In this document: piece by piece, positions 25,916 through 33,879 of the stretch | Position numbering within the stretch: the first letter of the stretch is position 1 | Layout of the letters: each line of letters opens with the position of its first letter | NCBI RefSeq assembly: GCF_014652135.1 | Contig: NZ_BMYF01000013.1 | Coordinates: forward strand, 62,001-126,000 | Source: Mongoliitalea lutea | Lineage (GTDB): Bacteria; Bacteroidota; Bacteroidia; Cytophagales; Cyclobacteriaceae | DNA: 64,000 nt | Reading direction: 5' to 3' | The notes under the pieces: model-generated | The model's database searches: none | The model's input: only the letters and a program-made list of their open reading frames with translations | What the model was told of the DNA's origin: nothing | Translations under genes and position numbers: made by a program

Positions 25916-26560
25916 ATGGAATTTATCGATGAACGATTATTGGCTTACTGCGAGGACCATACAAGTCCTGAGGATGAGCTATTGTTACATATTACCCGAG
26001 AGACGCATGCCAAGGTTTTGATGCCAAGGATGTTGTCCGGGCATTTGCAAGGGAAAGTACTGGAGCTTTTGGTGAAAATGTTGCAGCCTCAAGTTATTCT
26101 TGAAATCGGAACCTATACTGGCTACTCCGGATTATGCATGGCGAGAGGGCTAGGTGCAAATGGGAAATTGATTACTTTGGATATCAACGATGAGTTAGAG
26201 CCAATGGTGCGTGGATTTTTTGAGTGCTCAGGCTTGGCAAGTAAAATTGATTATCGCTTAGGCAATGCCTTGGATATCATTCCTACCTTGGAAGATCGTT
26301 TTGATATGGTTTTTATAGATGCGGATAAGGCGAATTATAACAAGTATTATGAGTTGGTAATTGAGCGAGTCAATCCAGGGGGTATTATATTGGCGGATAA
26401 TGTGTTGTGGTCAGGGAAGGTGTTGGTTGGGCCCAGTCAAAAAATTGACAAGGATACACAGGCGCTATTGGATTACAATCGAATGGTTCAGGAGGATCCA
26501 CGCGTAGAAAATGTTTTGCTTCCTATCCGTGATGGACTGATGATGGCCCGAAAATTATGA
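25916..26560 (+). CDS. SAM-dependent O-methyltransferase (family 3)
   Basis: The 214-residue protein shows the SAM-binding motif LEIGTYTGYSGLCMARG, followed by LITLDINDELEPM and FIDADKANYNKYYE, the metal- and substrate-contact region of the catechol/caffeoyl-CoA type O-methyltransferases. The methyl acceptor is unknown. It lies between the M16 peptidase (2-base gap) and the lytic transglycosylase (4-base overlap), so the three are in one operon. Confidence 0.92.
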   Translation: MEFIDERLLAYCEDHTSPEDELLLHITRETHAKVLMPRMLSGHLQGKVLELLVKMLQPQVILEIGTYTGYSGLCMARGLGANGKLITLDINDELEPMVRGFFECSGLASKIDYRLGNALDIIPTLEDRFDMVFIDADKANYNKYYELVIERVNPGGIILADNVLWSGKVLVGPSQKIDKDTQALLDYNRMVQEDPRVENVLLPIRDGLMMARKL

Positions 26561-28134
26561 GAAAGCATTTACAGAAGTTTATTTATTGCCTTTTGGTTTT
26601 GGGGTGGGTATTTCCTGCATCTGCCCAACAAATCCCTCAAGTGCCTCGGGAGATTGCCTTTGCTGATTTGAGGATATTGATCAATGAGCAGGCAAGAAGA
26701 GAAATCCAGTTAGATGTGGATGCACTATATCGTAATCCAACTTACTTTCGAATCAAAGCGGAGCGCGTAGCCTTGTATATGCCCTATGTGGAGCGTGAAT
26801 TAAAAAATGTGGGTGTTCCTGAGGATTTCAAATACTTAGTTATTCAAGAATCGAGTTTGATTCCCGATGCAGTGTCTACCTCCAATGCCGTGGGCTTTTG
26901 GCAGTTTAAGCAAGGTACAGCTGAAGAAGTTTTTCTTCGTGTTGATGCTCAGGTGGATGAGCGAAAAAATATTGTATCCTCTAGTAGAGGGGCAGCATTA
27001 TATGTAAAAAAGCATAATAACTCTTTTGATAACTGGATGTGCGCCTTAGTATCTTATCAGATGGGTTTGGGCGGTGCACGCGCCTACTTTGGAACCCAGT
27101 TTAACGGGAAAAAAGTCATTGAAATCGACAGGAATTCTCATTGGTACTTCAAAAAGTTTTTGGCCCATAAGGTGGCATTTGAAGGGCGTTGGCAAATGTT
27201 TGCTAGCTCAGATGCTTATTTGGAAGAAACTAGAATTCAAGGGCCTGTTACATTGAAAGCTTTAGCATCCAGATTGGGTGTAACCGAAGAGCATTTGAAA
27301 GAATATAATAAATGGGCATCCAAGGGAAGCATTCCAGGGGATAAGCCGTATTCAGTTTTTTACATCCGTCAAGGTGGTGTTCCGGCTGTTCCTGCCGTCA
27401 GAAGAGGCCCAAGTACTAGTAGCGAGCCTGTAGAGCGAGTCGTTACAGTGGCAACATCCGCAGAGGCTTTCCCAAAAATCACGGGTAATCAGCAACAAGC
27501 TAGCAAACCTAATCAGATCAAAGTAAACGAATTGGATGGGATACAAGCCGCTGCCAACATGCCACAAGAAGCTTTGGCAAGACAAGTTGGCTTGAAAGAG
27601 AGACGCTTGAGAAAAATCAATGATTTGGATAAGGGAGAAAAAATCAAAGAAGGTCAGTATTACTATACCGAACCAAAAAAGGGAGCTGCTGAGATAAAAG
27701 AACATATTGTAAAGCCAGGAGAAACTCTTTGGTCAATTGCTCAAAAATACGGCATGAAGGTTGCTTCGTTGAAAGCTAAAAATAGAATACGAGAAGATGA
27801 AGCTTTAAGGCCAGGGATGATTTTAAATCTTCAAGATCATCGAAGGAGAAATGAAGATATTCGGTATGTGTCTGCTTCTGAGTTGAAGCAGCTCTTGGAG
27901 AGCTCATCACAGGCCATTCAGCCAATTGTAGAACCTGCACAAGAGGAAGTCTACAAGCCTAGCCCAACTACACCTTCACAAATAAGAAAGACAGTTACTC
28001 ATACGGTAGATTCAGGAGAAACGCTTTTCCGCTTAAGCCAACGATATGGAGTTGCTGTGGATGATATCAAAAAGTGGAATAATCTAAAAGATAACACCAT
28101 TAGGGTAGGTCAACGTTTGACGATTTATCAATAA
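26557..28134 (+). CDS. Membrane-bound lytic transglycosylase (MltD-like) with LysM domains
   Basis: The 525-residue protein has a signal peptide (cleaved after ASA, about residue 23) and an SLT domain from about residue 60 to 210, with the catalytic glutamate at E98 in VIQESSLIP and the GFWQFK motif. A LysM-like segment near 230-260 and two clear LysM domains, HIVKPGETLWSIAQKYG and HTVDSGETLFRLSQRYG, bind peptidoglycan. It cleaves glycan strands in the periplasm. It overlaps the methyltransferase gene by 4 bases and is followed 19 bases later by the DUF3078 gene. Confidence 0.93.
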   Translation: MRKHLQKFIYCLLVLGWVFPASAQQIPQVPREIAFADLRILINEQARREIQLDVDALYRNPTYFRIKAERVALYMPYVERELKNVGVPEDFKYLVIQESSLIPDAVSTSNAVGFWQFKQGTAEEVFLRVDAQVDERKNIVSSSRGAALYVKKHNNSFDNWMCALVSYQMGLGGARAYFGTQFNGKKVIEIDRNSHWYFKKFLAHKVAFEGRWQMFASSDAYLEETRIQGPVTLKALASRLGVTEEHLKEYNKWASKGSIPGDKPYSVFYIRQGGVPAVPAVRRGPSTSSEPVERVVTVATSAEAFPKITGNQQQASKPNQIKVNELDGIQAAANMPQEALARQVGLKERRLRKINDLDKGEKIKEGQYYYTEPKKGAAEIKEHIVKPGETLWSIAQKYGMKVASLKAKNRIREDEALRPGMILNLQDHRRRNEDIRYVSASELKQLLESSSQAIQPIVEPAQEEVYKPSPTTPSQIRKTVTHTVDSGETLFRLSQRYGVAVDDIKKWNNLKDNTIRVGQRLTIYQ

Positions 28135-28153
28135 TTCTATTCACTCAAATTTC

Positions 28154-29146
28154 ATGAAACGACTTCTTATCTGTTTCTTCTTGTGCATGAGTATAGGCTC
28201 TTTTAGAGTAGCAGCCCAAGTGGATGATTTGTTGAAGGCAGATACCTTATTGATTAGTGGAGATACTATTATCATGATCGGTGACTCTATCATCATCAAG
28301 GAAAAGCCCAAGCCTATATTTTGGAAAAAAGGAGGAAACTTCAACCTAAGCATACAGCAAGTGAGTTTGTCCAACTGGAATGCGGGGGGTGCAAGTAACC
28401 TGGCATTGAATACAGGAGCAAATTTGTTTGCCAATTACAAGAAAGATGCAATTATTTGGGATTCCAATTTGACCGTTAATGCAGGTTTCAACAGAATCTC
28501 TGACAGGCGATTTGCTACACGAAAGACAAATGATAACTTTATCTTTATTTCAAAATATGGTCGGGAGCTTACGCCTCAGTGGTATTTGTCTACGCAGATA
28601 GATGCACGTACACAGTTGTTAGCAGGTTATCGGTTTTTCAGGCCTCCTGGTGCAGAGGAAGATGCAAGGGCACGATTATCAGATTTCTTGGCCCCAGCTT
28701 ATGTACAGTCCTCGACGGGTTTGAACTTTCGAAAACAATACAAAAATAATAATCGACTTTCCTTGATAGCCTCTCCGTTTACGGGACGTTTTACGATAGT
28801 CATGGATGATTCTTTGAGTAATGCAGGGGCATTTGGTGTCATCCCTGGAGAGCGGGTATTGGCGGAGGCTGGGCTTTCCTTTAGCTCGCAGACAGATTTC
28901 GAAATCATTGACAATGTGCGTTGGAGATCCGATTTGAATCTCTTTACCAACTTTGAGCGGCTGGGGAATTTTGTGGTGAATTTTAACTCCATTATTACCA
29001 TGCGGGTGAATAAGTACATCACTACTCGTATTGAGACGATTTTGATCTACGATGAGCGGGTATTTATTCAGCAGGAATCCGGGCCTCCCAGGCAGGCGGT
29101 ACAACTTCAGAATATGATAAATTTTGGATTGGGGATTGACTTTTAA
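28154..29146 (+). CDS. DUF3078 domain-containing outer-membrane protein
   Basis: The 330-residue protein has a signal peptide (ends in RVAAQ, about residue 23). The mature sequence starts with an FWKKGGNFNLSIQQVSLSNW motif typical of DUF3078 and continues as long amphipathic strands alternating with short turns, ending GLGIDF with a terminal phenylalanine as in outer-membrane barrels. The function of the family is unknown. It is the fourth gene of the operon starting at 24684 and its end overlaps the convergent dnaX tail by 4 bases. Confidence 0.82.
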   Translation: MKRLLICFFLCMSIGSFRVAAQVDDLLKADTLLISGDTIIMIGDSIIIKEKPKPIFWKKGGNFNLSIQQVSLSNWNAGGASNLALNTGANLFANYKKDAIIWDSNLTVNAGFNRISDRRFATRKTNDNFIFISKYGRELTPQWYLSTQIDARTQLLAGYRFFRPPGAEEDARARLSDFLAPAYVQSSTGLNFRKQYKNNNRLSLIASPFTGRFTIVMDDSLSNAGAFGVIPGERVLAEAGLSFSSQTDFEIIDNVRWRSDLNLFTNFERLGNFVVNFNSIITMRVNKYITTRIETILIYDERVFIQQESGPPRQAVQLQNMINFGLGIDF

Positions 29147-29730
29147 AAGTCAGTTTCCAAGCCAAATCGCTTTTGCAGCTCTCCTAAAGCTGGAGATTTT
29201 TGGAGTAAAAAGCGTAGTTTGTCAGAGTTGGTATACAGTCTTTGGGCCGAACTTTCTTCATCTTCTTCTACCAATTCAGCCGCAAGCGCAATGCTGTAAT
29301 TATTGAGTTTTCTGCGAAGAATTCCCAAAAGCTCAGGCCTCAGTTTTTGGAAAATCTCTTCCTGAATCTCACCGTTCAGTTGAAAAATAATTTTCTCACC
29401 TTCCAACTTCACTTCTTGTTTGAGAACAGTTATTTCTAAGTTTTTATGGTTGGTTTTGAAGTCCTCGATAATCTCAGCAAGTACATAATTGAGTTTAGGC
29501 AAGTCAAAGGTTTCGGCTAATGCAGGTGCTTCTTTGACTTCATGTTTGGTTTCCTCTTCTGATGTTGCTACAGTGGTTGATTGAGGTTTTTCCTTGGCAA
29601 TCACCTGTGCATCTGCAATACTCTTTGGGATTGCAATAGTCTTTTGGACAACAGTCTTTTTGACTGTCATCTGGCTGACTGTTTTTACAAGTGTAGGCTT
29701 TACTTCAGGAGCAGTGGCTTCTTCACTTAG
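29143..29730 (-). CDS. dnaX: Tau-specific C-terminal segment of DNA polymerase III subunit tau (second frame of dnaX)
   Basis: This frame is open from the slippery A10 run to a stop at 29143 and lies in the -1 frame relative to dnaX. An internal ATG at 29670 could start a separate 175-residue protein, but the sequence before that ATG is also open and joins dnaX smoothly. The first part is Lys/Thr/Val/Glu-rich and unstructured; the end (KLNYVLAEIIEDFKTNHKN, then LGELQKRFGLETDF) looks like the folded tau C-terminus that binds the polymerase alpha subunit in other bacteria. With the frameshift the full tau would have 575 residues. The frame assignment is seen in the sequence; its expression is inference. 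Confidence 0.65.
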   Translation of the reverse strand, partial: LSEEATAPEVKPTLVKTVSQMTVKKTVVQKTIAIPKSIADAQVIAKEKPQSTTVATSEEETKHEVKEAPALAETFDLPKLNYVLAEIIEDFKTNHKNLEITVLKQEVKLEGEKIIFQLNGEIQEEIFQKLRPELLGILRRKLNNYSIALAAELVEEDEESSAQRLYTNSDKLRFLLQKSPALGELQKRFGLETDF

Positions 29731-30869
29731 GCTTTTTTTTTTAACTCATCTGCTGCTGCCGCTAGAGCGATGGCGTACGGTAATTTGGCCATTTTCATCA
29801 AAGCCAATTCTACATGGAGGCGCTGATTTTTGCTGCCTTTGTAGTGAATGTCGCATTGATTACTAATGTTGAGTGCGGATAGCAAAAAGGAAAGAGAAGC
29901 AGATGTTGACTGTTCAAGGTAGCGCTTTTTGATCGTTTCGGAAACTTGAATCAGTTGGATAGTAGATTCATCCTTGCAAACCATCAGGTCACGAAGGTGT
30001 TCGGAGAGTCCTACGATGAAATTATGTCCATCGAAGCCTTTTTTCAAAATTTCATCAAAAATCAAAAGCACCTTTGCGATACTTCCTTCCAAAAGGGCAT
30101 CCACTACCTTAAAGTAGTAGTCATAATCCAAGATGTGAAGGTTACTAATTGTCTCTTGATAGGTCAGCTTATTGCCTGCAGAGTAGGTGACGATCAGGTC
30201 AAAAATAGATAGTGCATCCCTCAAAGCACCATCTGCTTTGGTGGCGATTAATCGTAGGGCTTCTTCTTCTGCTTCGATTTTTTCTTCACCTGCGATGTAC
30301 TGTAGGTGCTCTGCCATGTCATTGATCTGAATTCGGTTGAAATCAAATATCTGACAACGGGAAAGAATCGTAGGGATGATTTTATGCTTTTCAGTCGTAG
30401 CCAAGATGAAAATAGCATAGCTAGGCGGTTCTTCCAAGGTTTTCAGAAAAGCATTGAAAGCCTGATTGGATAGCATGTGCACCTCATCTATGATGTAGAC
30501 TTTGTAGAGTCCCTGTTGAGGGGCATATCGTACTTGTTCTACCAAGTTTCGGATATCATCTACCGAGTTGTTAGAAGCGGCATCCAATTCATGGATATTG
30601 AAGGAAGCATTGTTGTTGAAGGCTTTGCAGGAATCACAGGTGTTGCAGGCTTCAAATTCAGCAGTTTTATTTTGGCAGTTGATGGTTTTGGCCAAAATAC
30701 GGGCACAGGTAGTTTTGCCGACTCCTCTTGGGCCACAAAACAAGAAAGCCTGCGCCAAGTGGTTGTTCTTGATTGCATTTTTGAGTGTCGTGGTAATATG
30801 GCTTTGCCCCACCACACTTTTAAAATTGGAAGGTCTATACTTTCTAGCTGAAACAACAAAATTTTCCAT
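29727..30869 (-). CDS. dnaX: DNA polymerase III subunit gamma (dnaX, zero frame)
   Basis: The zero-frame product has 380 residues, the size of a gamma-type clamp-loader subunit. It has the AAA+ Walker A GPRGVGKT (46-53), four zinc cysteines in the C63-CNTCDSC region, Walker B IIDEVHML and the sensor FILATTEKHKIIPTILSRC. Domain III helices follow to the A10 run, where the frame ends KKKA. Gamma loads the beta clamp; the longer tau would also couple the polymerases. It is read away from the DUF481-like gene, and its end is convergent with the DUF3078 operon. Confidence 0.95.
   Translation of the reverse strand: MENFVVSARKYRPSNFKSVVGQSHITTTLKNAIKNNHLAQAFLFCGPRGVGKTTCARILAKTINCQNKTAEFEACNTCDSCKAFNNNASFNIHELDAASNNSVDDIRNLVEQVRYAPQQGLYKVYIIDEVHMLSNQAFNAFLKTLEEPPSYAIFILATTEKHKIIPTILSRCQIFDFNRIQINDMAEHLQYIAGEEKIEAEEEALRLIATKADGALRDALSIFDLIVTYSAGNKLTYQETISNLHILDYDYYFKVVDALLEGSIAKVLLIFDEILKKGFDGHNFIVGLSEHLRDLMVCKDESTIQLIQVSETIKKRYLEQSTSASLSFLLSALNISNQCDIHYKGSKNQRLHVELALMKMAKLPYAIALAAAADELKKKA
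29733..29742 (-). other. A10 slippery run of dnaX (programmed frameshift or transcriptional slippage)
   Basis: On the coding strand the codons read GAG TTA AAA AAA AAA GCC TAA. The ten A's are immediately followed by the zero-frame stop two codons later. A shift of -1 (or one added A in the mRNA) takes the ribosome into the long open tail frame. Homopolymer A runs in dnaX are known slippage sites in Thermus, and A AAA AAG in E. coli. A weak stem (AGTG with CACT) can form just downstream. A sequencing length error in the run is the main alternative. Confidence 0.65.
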
Positions 30870-30959
30870 CAGCGCAAGATATAAAATTATTGCAAGTTGC
30901 TGGAAGCTTTGGCCTGCAATAATGATTATTTTTTTACTAAACCGCTCTCATTTAATCAC

Positions 30960-31775
30960 TTAAAAATCAAAGGAGATTCCTGTGCGGAATGCGAAAATAA
31001 ATGGGGTAATGGGTACTATGGGTCTGTCTTCGTACGAAAACTCAAATGAATTAGTAAAGGAGAAAATATCGGTGATTTTCGTGTTTAGATTAATATTTCC
31101 AGAAACTCGGTTTCTAAGACGTTCAATGCTGTTGTCATAGCCTGTTTGGTAGTAGATAACCGTATTTAAGTCCACAAAATCATTGATGCTTTGACGAAGA
31201 GAGACATAATTGGCACTTTTAACAAAGCTGACTCCTACAAACTCCTCCGAAATCGGGTTCTCCCAGGTTTCCCATTCTTTTAATGCACCGATTCCCACGA
31301 TGAGTGTGCTTTTGGTTGAGTTGACCAATTTCTGCCGCCAACTTCCCCCAACAATCCAGCGAGGGGCCAAGCCTCTGAAATTATCAAAGGAGTATTGGGT
31401 ATAAGCTTCCAAATGGGATTTTCTGTCCCGATTGAATACTACACGACCATGGACCAAGCCAAAATTTAGAAAATCTGAGTCATTGATTTTTAGGTAGTCA
31501 AATTTGGAGACCAAAATATAGGCGTGTTTCCCTGGTTGATACATGGAGTTGAAGTCCCAATTATAGCCGAAAAGGTTAACTGGATCATCAACCGAAGCAC
31601 TTCTGTTGTAGATATTGAGACCTCCCGTCGCTTTGGCAATAAAGTTCTTGGTGCTGTCACGCTGAAGTCGGTAACGCTCGATGTTGAGAATTTGGGCATT
31701 AGTTATATGGGAAATGCAGGTGATCGCAATGAAAATCAGTAAGGGGACTAAGTTTTTTTTAATTGGAAATTGCAA
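30960..31775 (-). CDS. DUF481-like outer-membrane beta-barrel protein
   Basis: The 271-residue protein has a signal peptide ending in TNAQ (about residue 28). The mature part consists of regularly spaced amphipathic strands (for example YRLQRDSTKNFIAKATGGLN and SHLEAYTQYSFDNFRGLAPRW) and ends GISFDF with a terminal phenylalanine. This pattern resembles DUF481, a family of salt-stress-induced outer-membrane barrels, but the assignment is not certain. It is 90 bases upstream of dnaX on the same strand; a shared transcript is possible. Confidence 0.7.
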   Translation of the reverse strand: MQFPIKKNLVPLLIFIAITCISHITNAQILNIERYRLQRDSTKNFIAKATGGLNIYNRSASVDDPVNLFGYNWDFNSMYQPGKHAYILVSKFDYLKINDSDFLNFGLVHGRVVFNRDRKSHLEAYTQYSFDNFRGLAPRWIVGGSWRQKLVNSTKSTLIVGIGALKEWETWENPISEEFVGVSFVKSANYVSLRQSINDFVDLNTVIYYQTGYDNSIERLRNRVSGNINLNTKITDIFSFTNSFEFSYEDRPIVPITPFIFAFRTGISFDF

Positions 31776-31876
31776 AACGTGAATTGTATTTAGTTGAAAA
31801 GCTTGTTGAATGAAAATCTAATCCGTAGCTTCGGATTTCTACGTTATAAGAAATCAAAATTACAAATTTTAGACCA

Positions 31877-32656
31877 ATGTTCCTTTTTTCATCGCTCCTA
31901 GATCTGATTGAGAGGCTTTATGTGGGCTATAAAAATGCCAAATACAAACTTTTGGGGATTCAGTTGACTCAAGAGCAGAAGGATTTTTTAAATCGCTTTT
32001 TCCCCTATTACGCAGGCCTTTCAACGGACCATCAAAAGGAATTTGAGGAGCGGGTGTTCTTTTTTTTAGAGGATAAAAAATTCATCCCTAGAGGAAATCT
32101 TAAAGAAGTGCCCCCGAAAGTAAAACTTTTAATTGCTGCCACAGCTGTGAAGGTTTCTTTTGGTTTTCGGGATTTTCGATTTGAGCATTTCAATAAGATT
32201 CTGGTTTATCCTGATTCCTATTACTCTACCATCAATCAGCAATACCATTTCGGAGAAGTGAATCCCAAATTGGGAATCATCGTATTGAGTATGCTAAATT
32301 TTTTGGAAGGAGTAGGTGATCCTTTGTCTGGAAGGAATCTTGGAATTCATGAAATTGCCCATGCCTTGAAACTGGAAAATCAAATTCATTACAACAAAGG
32401 CAGTGTGGTCTTCAACCCAACTCGCTGGAGGCAGTATGCCGAACATGCCAATTTGGCTATTGAGAAAATCTCTAAAGGAGAACTAAGTATTTTCCGAGCA
32501 TATGCTGGCACCAATAAACACGAGTTTTTTGCTGTCGCGCTTGAGTTATTTTTTGAAAAATCCGCAGAACTTAAAGCTTATAATCCGGAGTTGTATCAGG
32601 CTTTGGTGTATTTGCTCAAGCAGGATCCCATGGTTTTGCTAAAAAAGAAAGACTAA
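31877..32656 (+). CDS. MtfA-family zinc-dependent peptidase
   Basis: The 259-residue protein has an N-terminal hydrophobic helix and the zinc motif HEIAH (H158, E159, H162), with a further glutamate in NKHEFFAVALELFFEKS, the conserved second metal region of MtfA/Mlc-titration-factor proteins. The LVYPDSYYS segment is also typical. E. coli MtfA is a peptidase that regulates glucose PTS expression by binding Mlc; a PTS role in this organism is doubtful, so only the peptidase fold is claimed. It is transcribed alone, divergent from the barrel gene. Confidence 0.85.
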   Translation: MFLFSSLLDLIERLYVGYKNAKYKLLGIQLTQEQKDFLNRFFPYYAGLSTDHQKEFEERVFFFLEDKKFIPRGNLKEVPPKVKLLIAATAVKVSFGFRDFRFEHFNKILVYPDSYYSTINQQYHFGEVNPKLGIIVLSMLNFLEGVGDPLSGRNLGIHEIAHALKLENQIHYNKGSVVFNPTRWRQYAEHANLAIEKISKGELSIFRAYAGTNKHEFFAVALELFFEKSAELKAYNPELYQALVYLLKQDPMVLLKKKD

Positions 32657-32811
32657 AAGGTCAAAGAAATCTAAAGTAGTAATTGCAACTTTTATTAGTT
32701 GCTCATTTAGTTAGTTTTTTTATCTATCCTTTGCGCGGTAACACTCATTTCTCTTTCCTATATTGGACAAAAATATTTTCCGAAAACATCAATTATTAGT
32801 TAATTCTAACC

Positions 32812-33639
32812 ATGTCCTCAAACCCAACCTACCTTGAACAAGCCCAGCAAGCTGCTGCATACATCCGATCTGTGACCTTGGGAGAGGCAGACACTTTGGT
32901 GATTTTGGGGTCTGGATTGGGAGGGTTTGTAGAAGAATTGGTGGATGCGCAGGTGGTTTCTTATGCCTCTATTCCTTTTTTTCCAACGTCAACAGTGGAA
33001 GGACACTCGGGGGAGTTGCTGTTAGGGAAAGTAGGGGAGAAACTGATTTGGGTCATGAGTGGACGCTTTCACTATTACGAAGGCTATGAATTGGAGGAGA
33101 CAGTTTTTCCATTACGTGTACTGAGATTACTAGGCTTAGAGCGCTTAGTAGTATCGAATGCTGCGGGGGGTTTGAATCCTGAGTTCAGTGCGGGTGATAT
33201 GATGCTGATTACAGACCATATTGATAAATTCCCCTCCAATACTTTGCGAGGTAAGGAAGCGATGGCCTTTGGTGTTCGCTTTCCTGATATGAGTGAACCC
33301 TATGATACAGAGTGGATAAATGCCGCAAGAACACTTGCAGAAAAATTAGGAATATCTCTTCGAGAAGGAGTGTATGTTGGAGTAACAGGCCCAAGTTTGG
33401 AAACCAAAGCTGAAATCAACTACTATCAGATTTTAGGTGGAGATGCAGTTGGAATGAGTACGGTTCCAGAGGTTATTGCAGCTCAGCAAATGGGGATAAA
33501 GGTGATCGGGTTTTCTGTGATTACCAATGAATGTATGCCAAAAGATCATCAGTCTTTTTCACATGATTCAGTGGTAGAAGTAGCTAAAAAGGCGGGAATG
33601 ATGATGCAGAAACTTGTTAGAAGGCTGTTAATAGCTTGA
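32812..33639 (+). CDS. Purine-nucleoside phosphorylase
   Basis: The 275-residue protein is of the trimeric, mammalian-like PNP class: VILGSGLGGFVEEL (phosphate), NAAGGLNPEFSAGDMMLITDH, VGVTGPSLETKAEIN (purine pocket) and AVGMSTVPEVIAA, ending with the base-binding VITNECMPKD. It splits inosine and guanosine with phosphate to release the base and ribose 1-phosphate. About 155 bases upstream have no clear promoter match. It is a single gene. Confidence 0.94.
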   Translation: MSSNPTYLEQAQQAAAYIRSVTLGEADTLVILGSGLGGFVEELVDAQVVSYASIPFFPTSTVEGHSGELLLGKVGEKLIWVMSGRFHYYEGYELEETVFPLRVLRLLGLERLVVSNAAGGLNPEFSAGDMMLITDHIDKFPSNTLRGKEAMAFGVRFPDMSEPYDTEWINAARTLAEKLGISLREGVYVGVTGPSLETKAEINYYQILGGDAVGMSTVPEVIAAQQMGIKVIGFSVITNECMPKDHQSFSHDSVVEVAKKAGMMMQKLVRRLLIA

Positions 33640-33879
33640 TATCGATTTGTTTTTTGGGGCTACTTTTGGTGAATTGTAGTTGGGGTAATATGCTATTTCC
33701 CTTGGGTAAACTTTTTTAAGTTGTTGGTTTATAAATTCTCTTTTCTCAATCTATTTGCTAATGCTCCTTCAATAGTATTTTGATGAGATAGTTTTTAGTT
33801 TTTTTAATTTTTATTAAAAGTATTGTTGGTTTGTCTAAATTTTATCAAATTACATTCGGTAGTACGGACTTTAGTTTTT

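Noticed and set aside
29143-29670. Independent 175-residue gene next to dnaX
   Set aside because: The frame is open right up to the A10 run and continues the dnaX protein in the -1 frame, so a separate gene is the poorer explanation.
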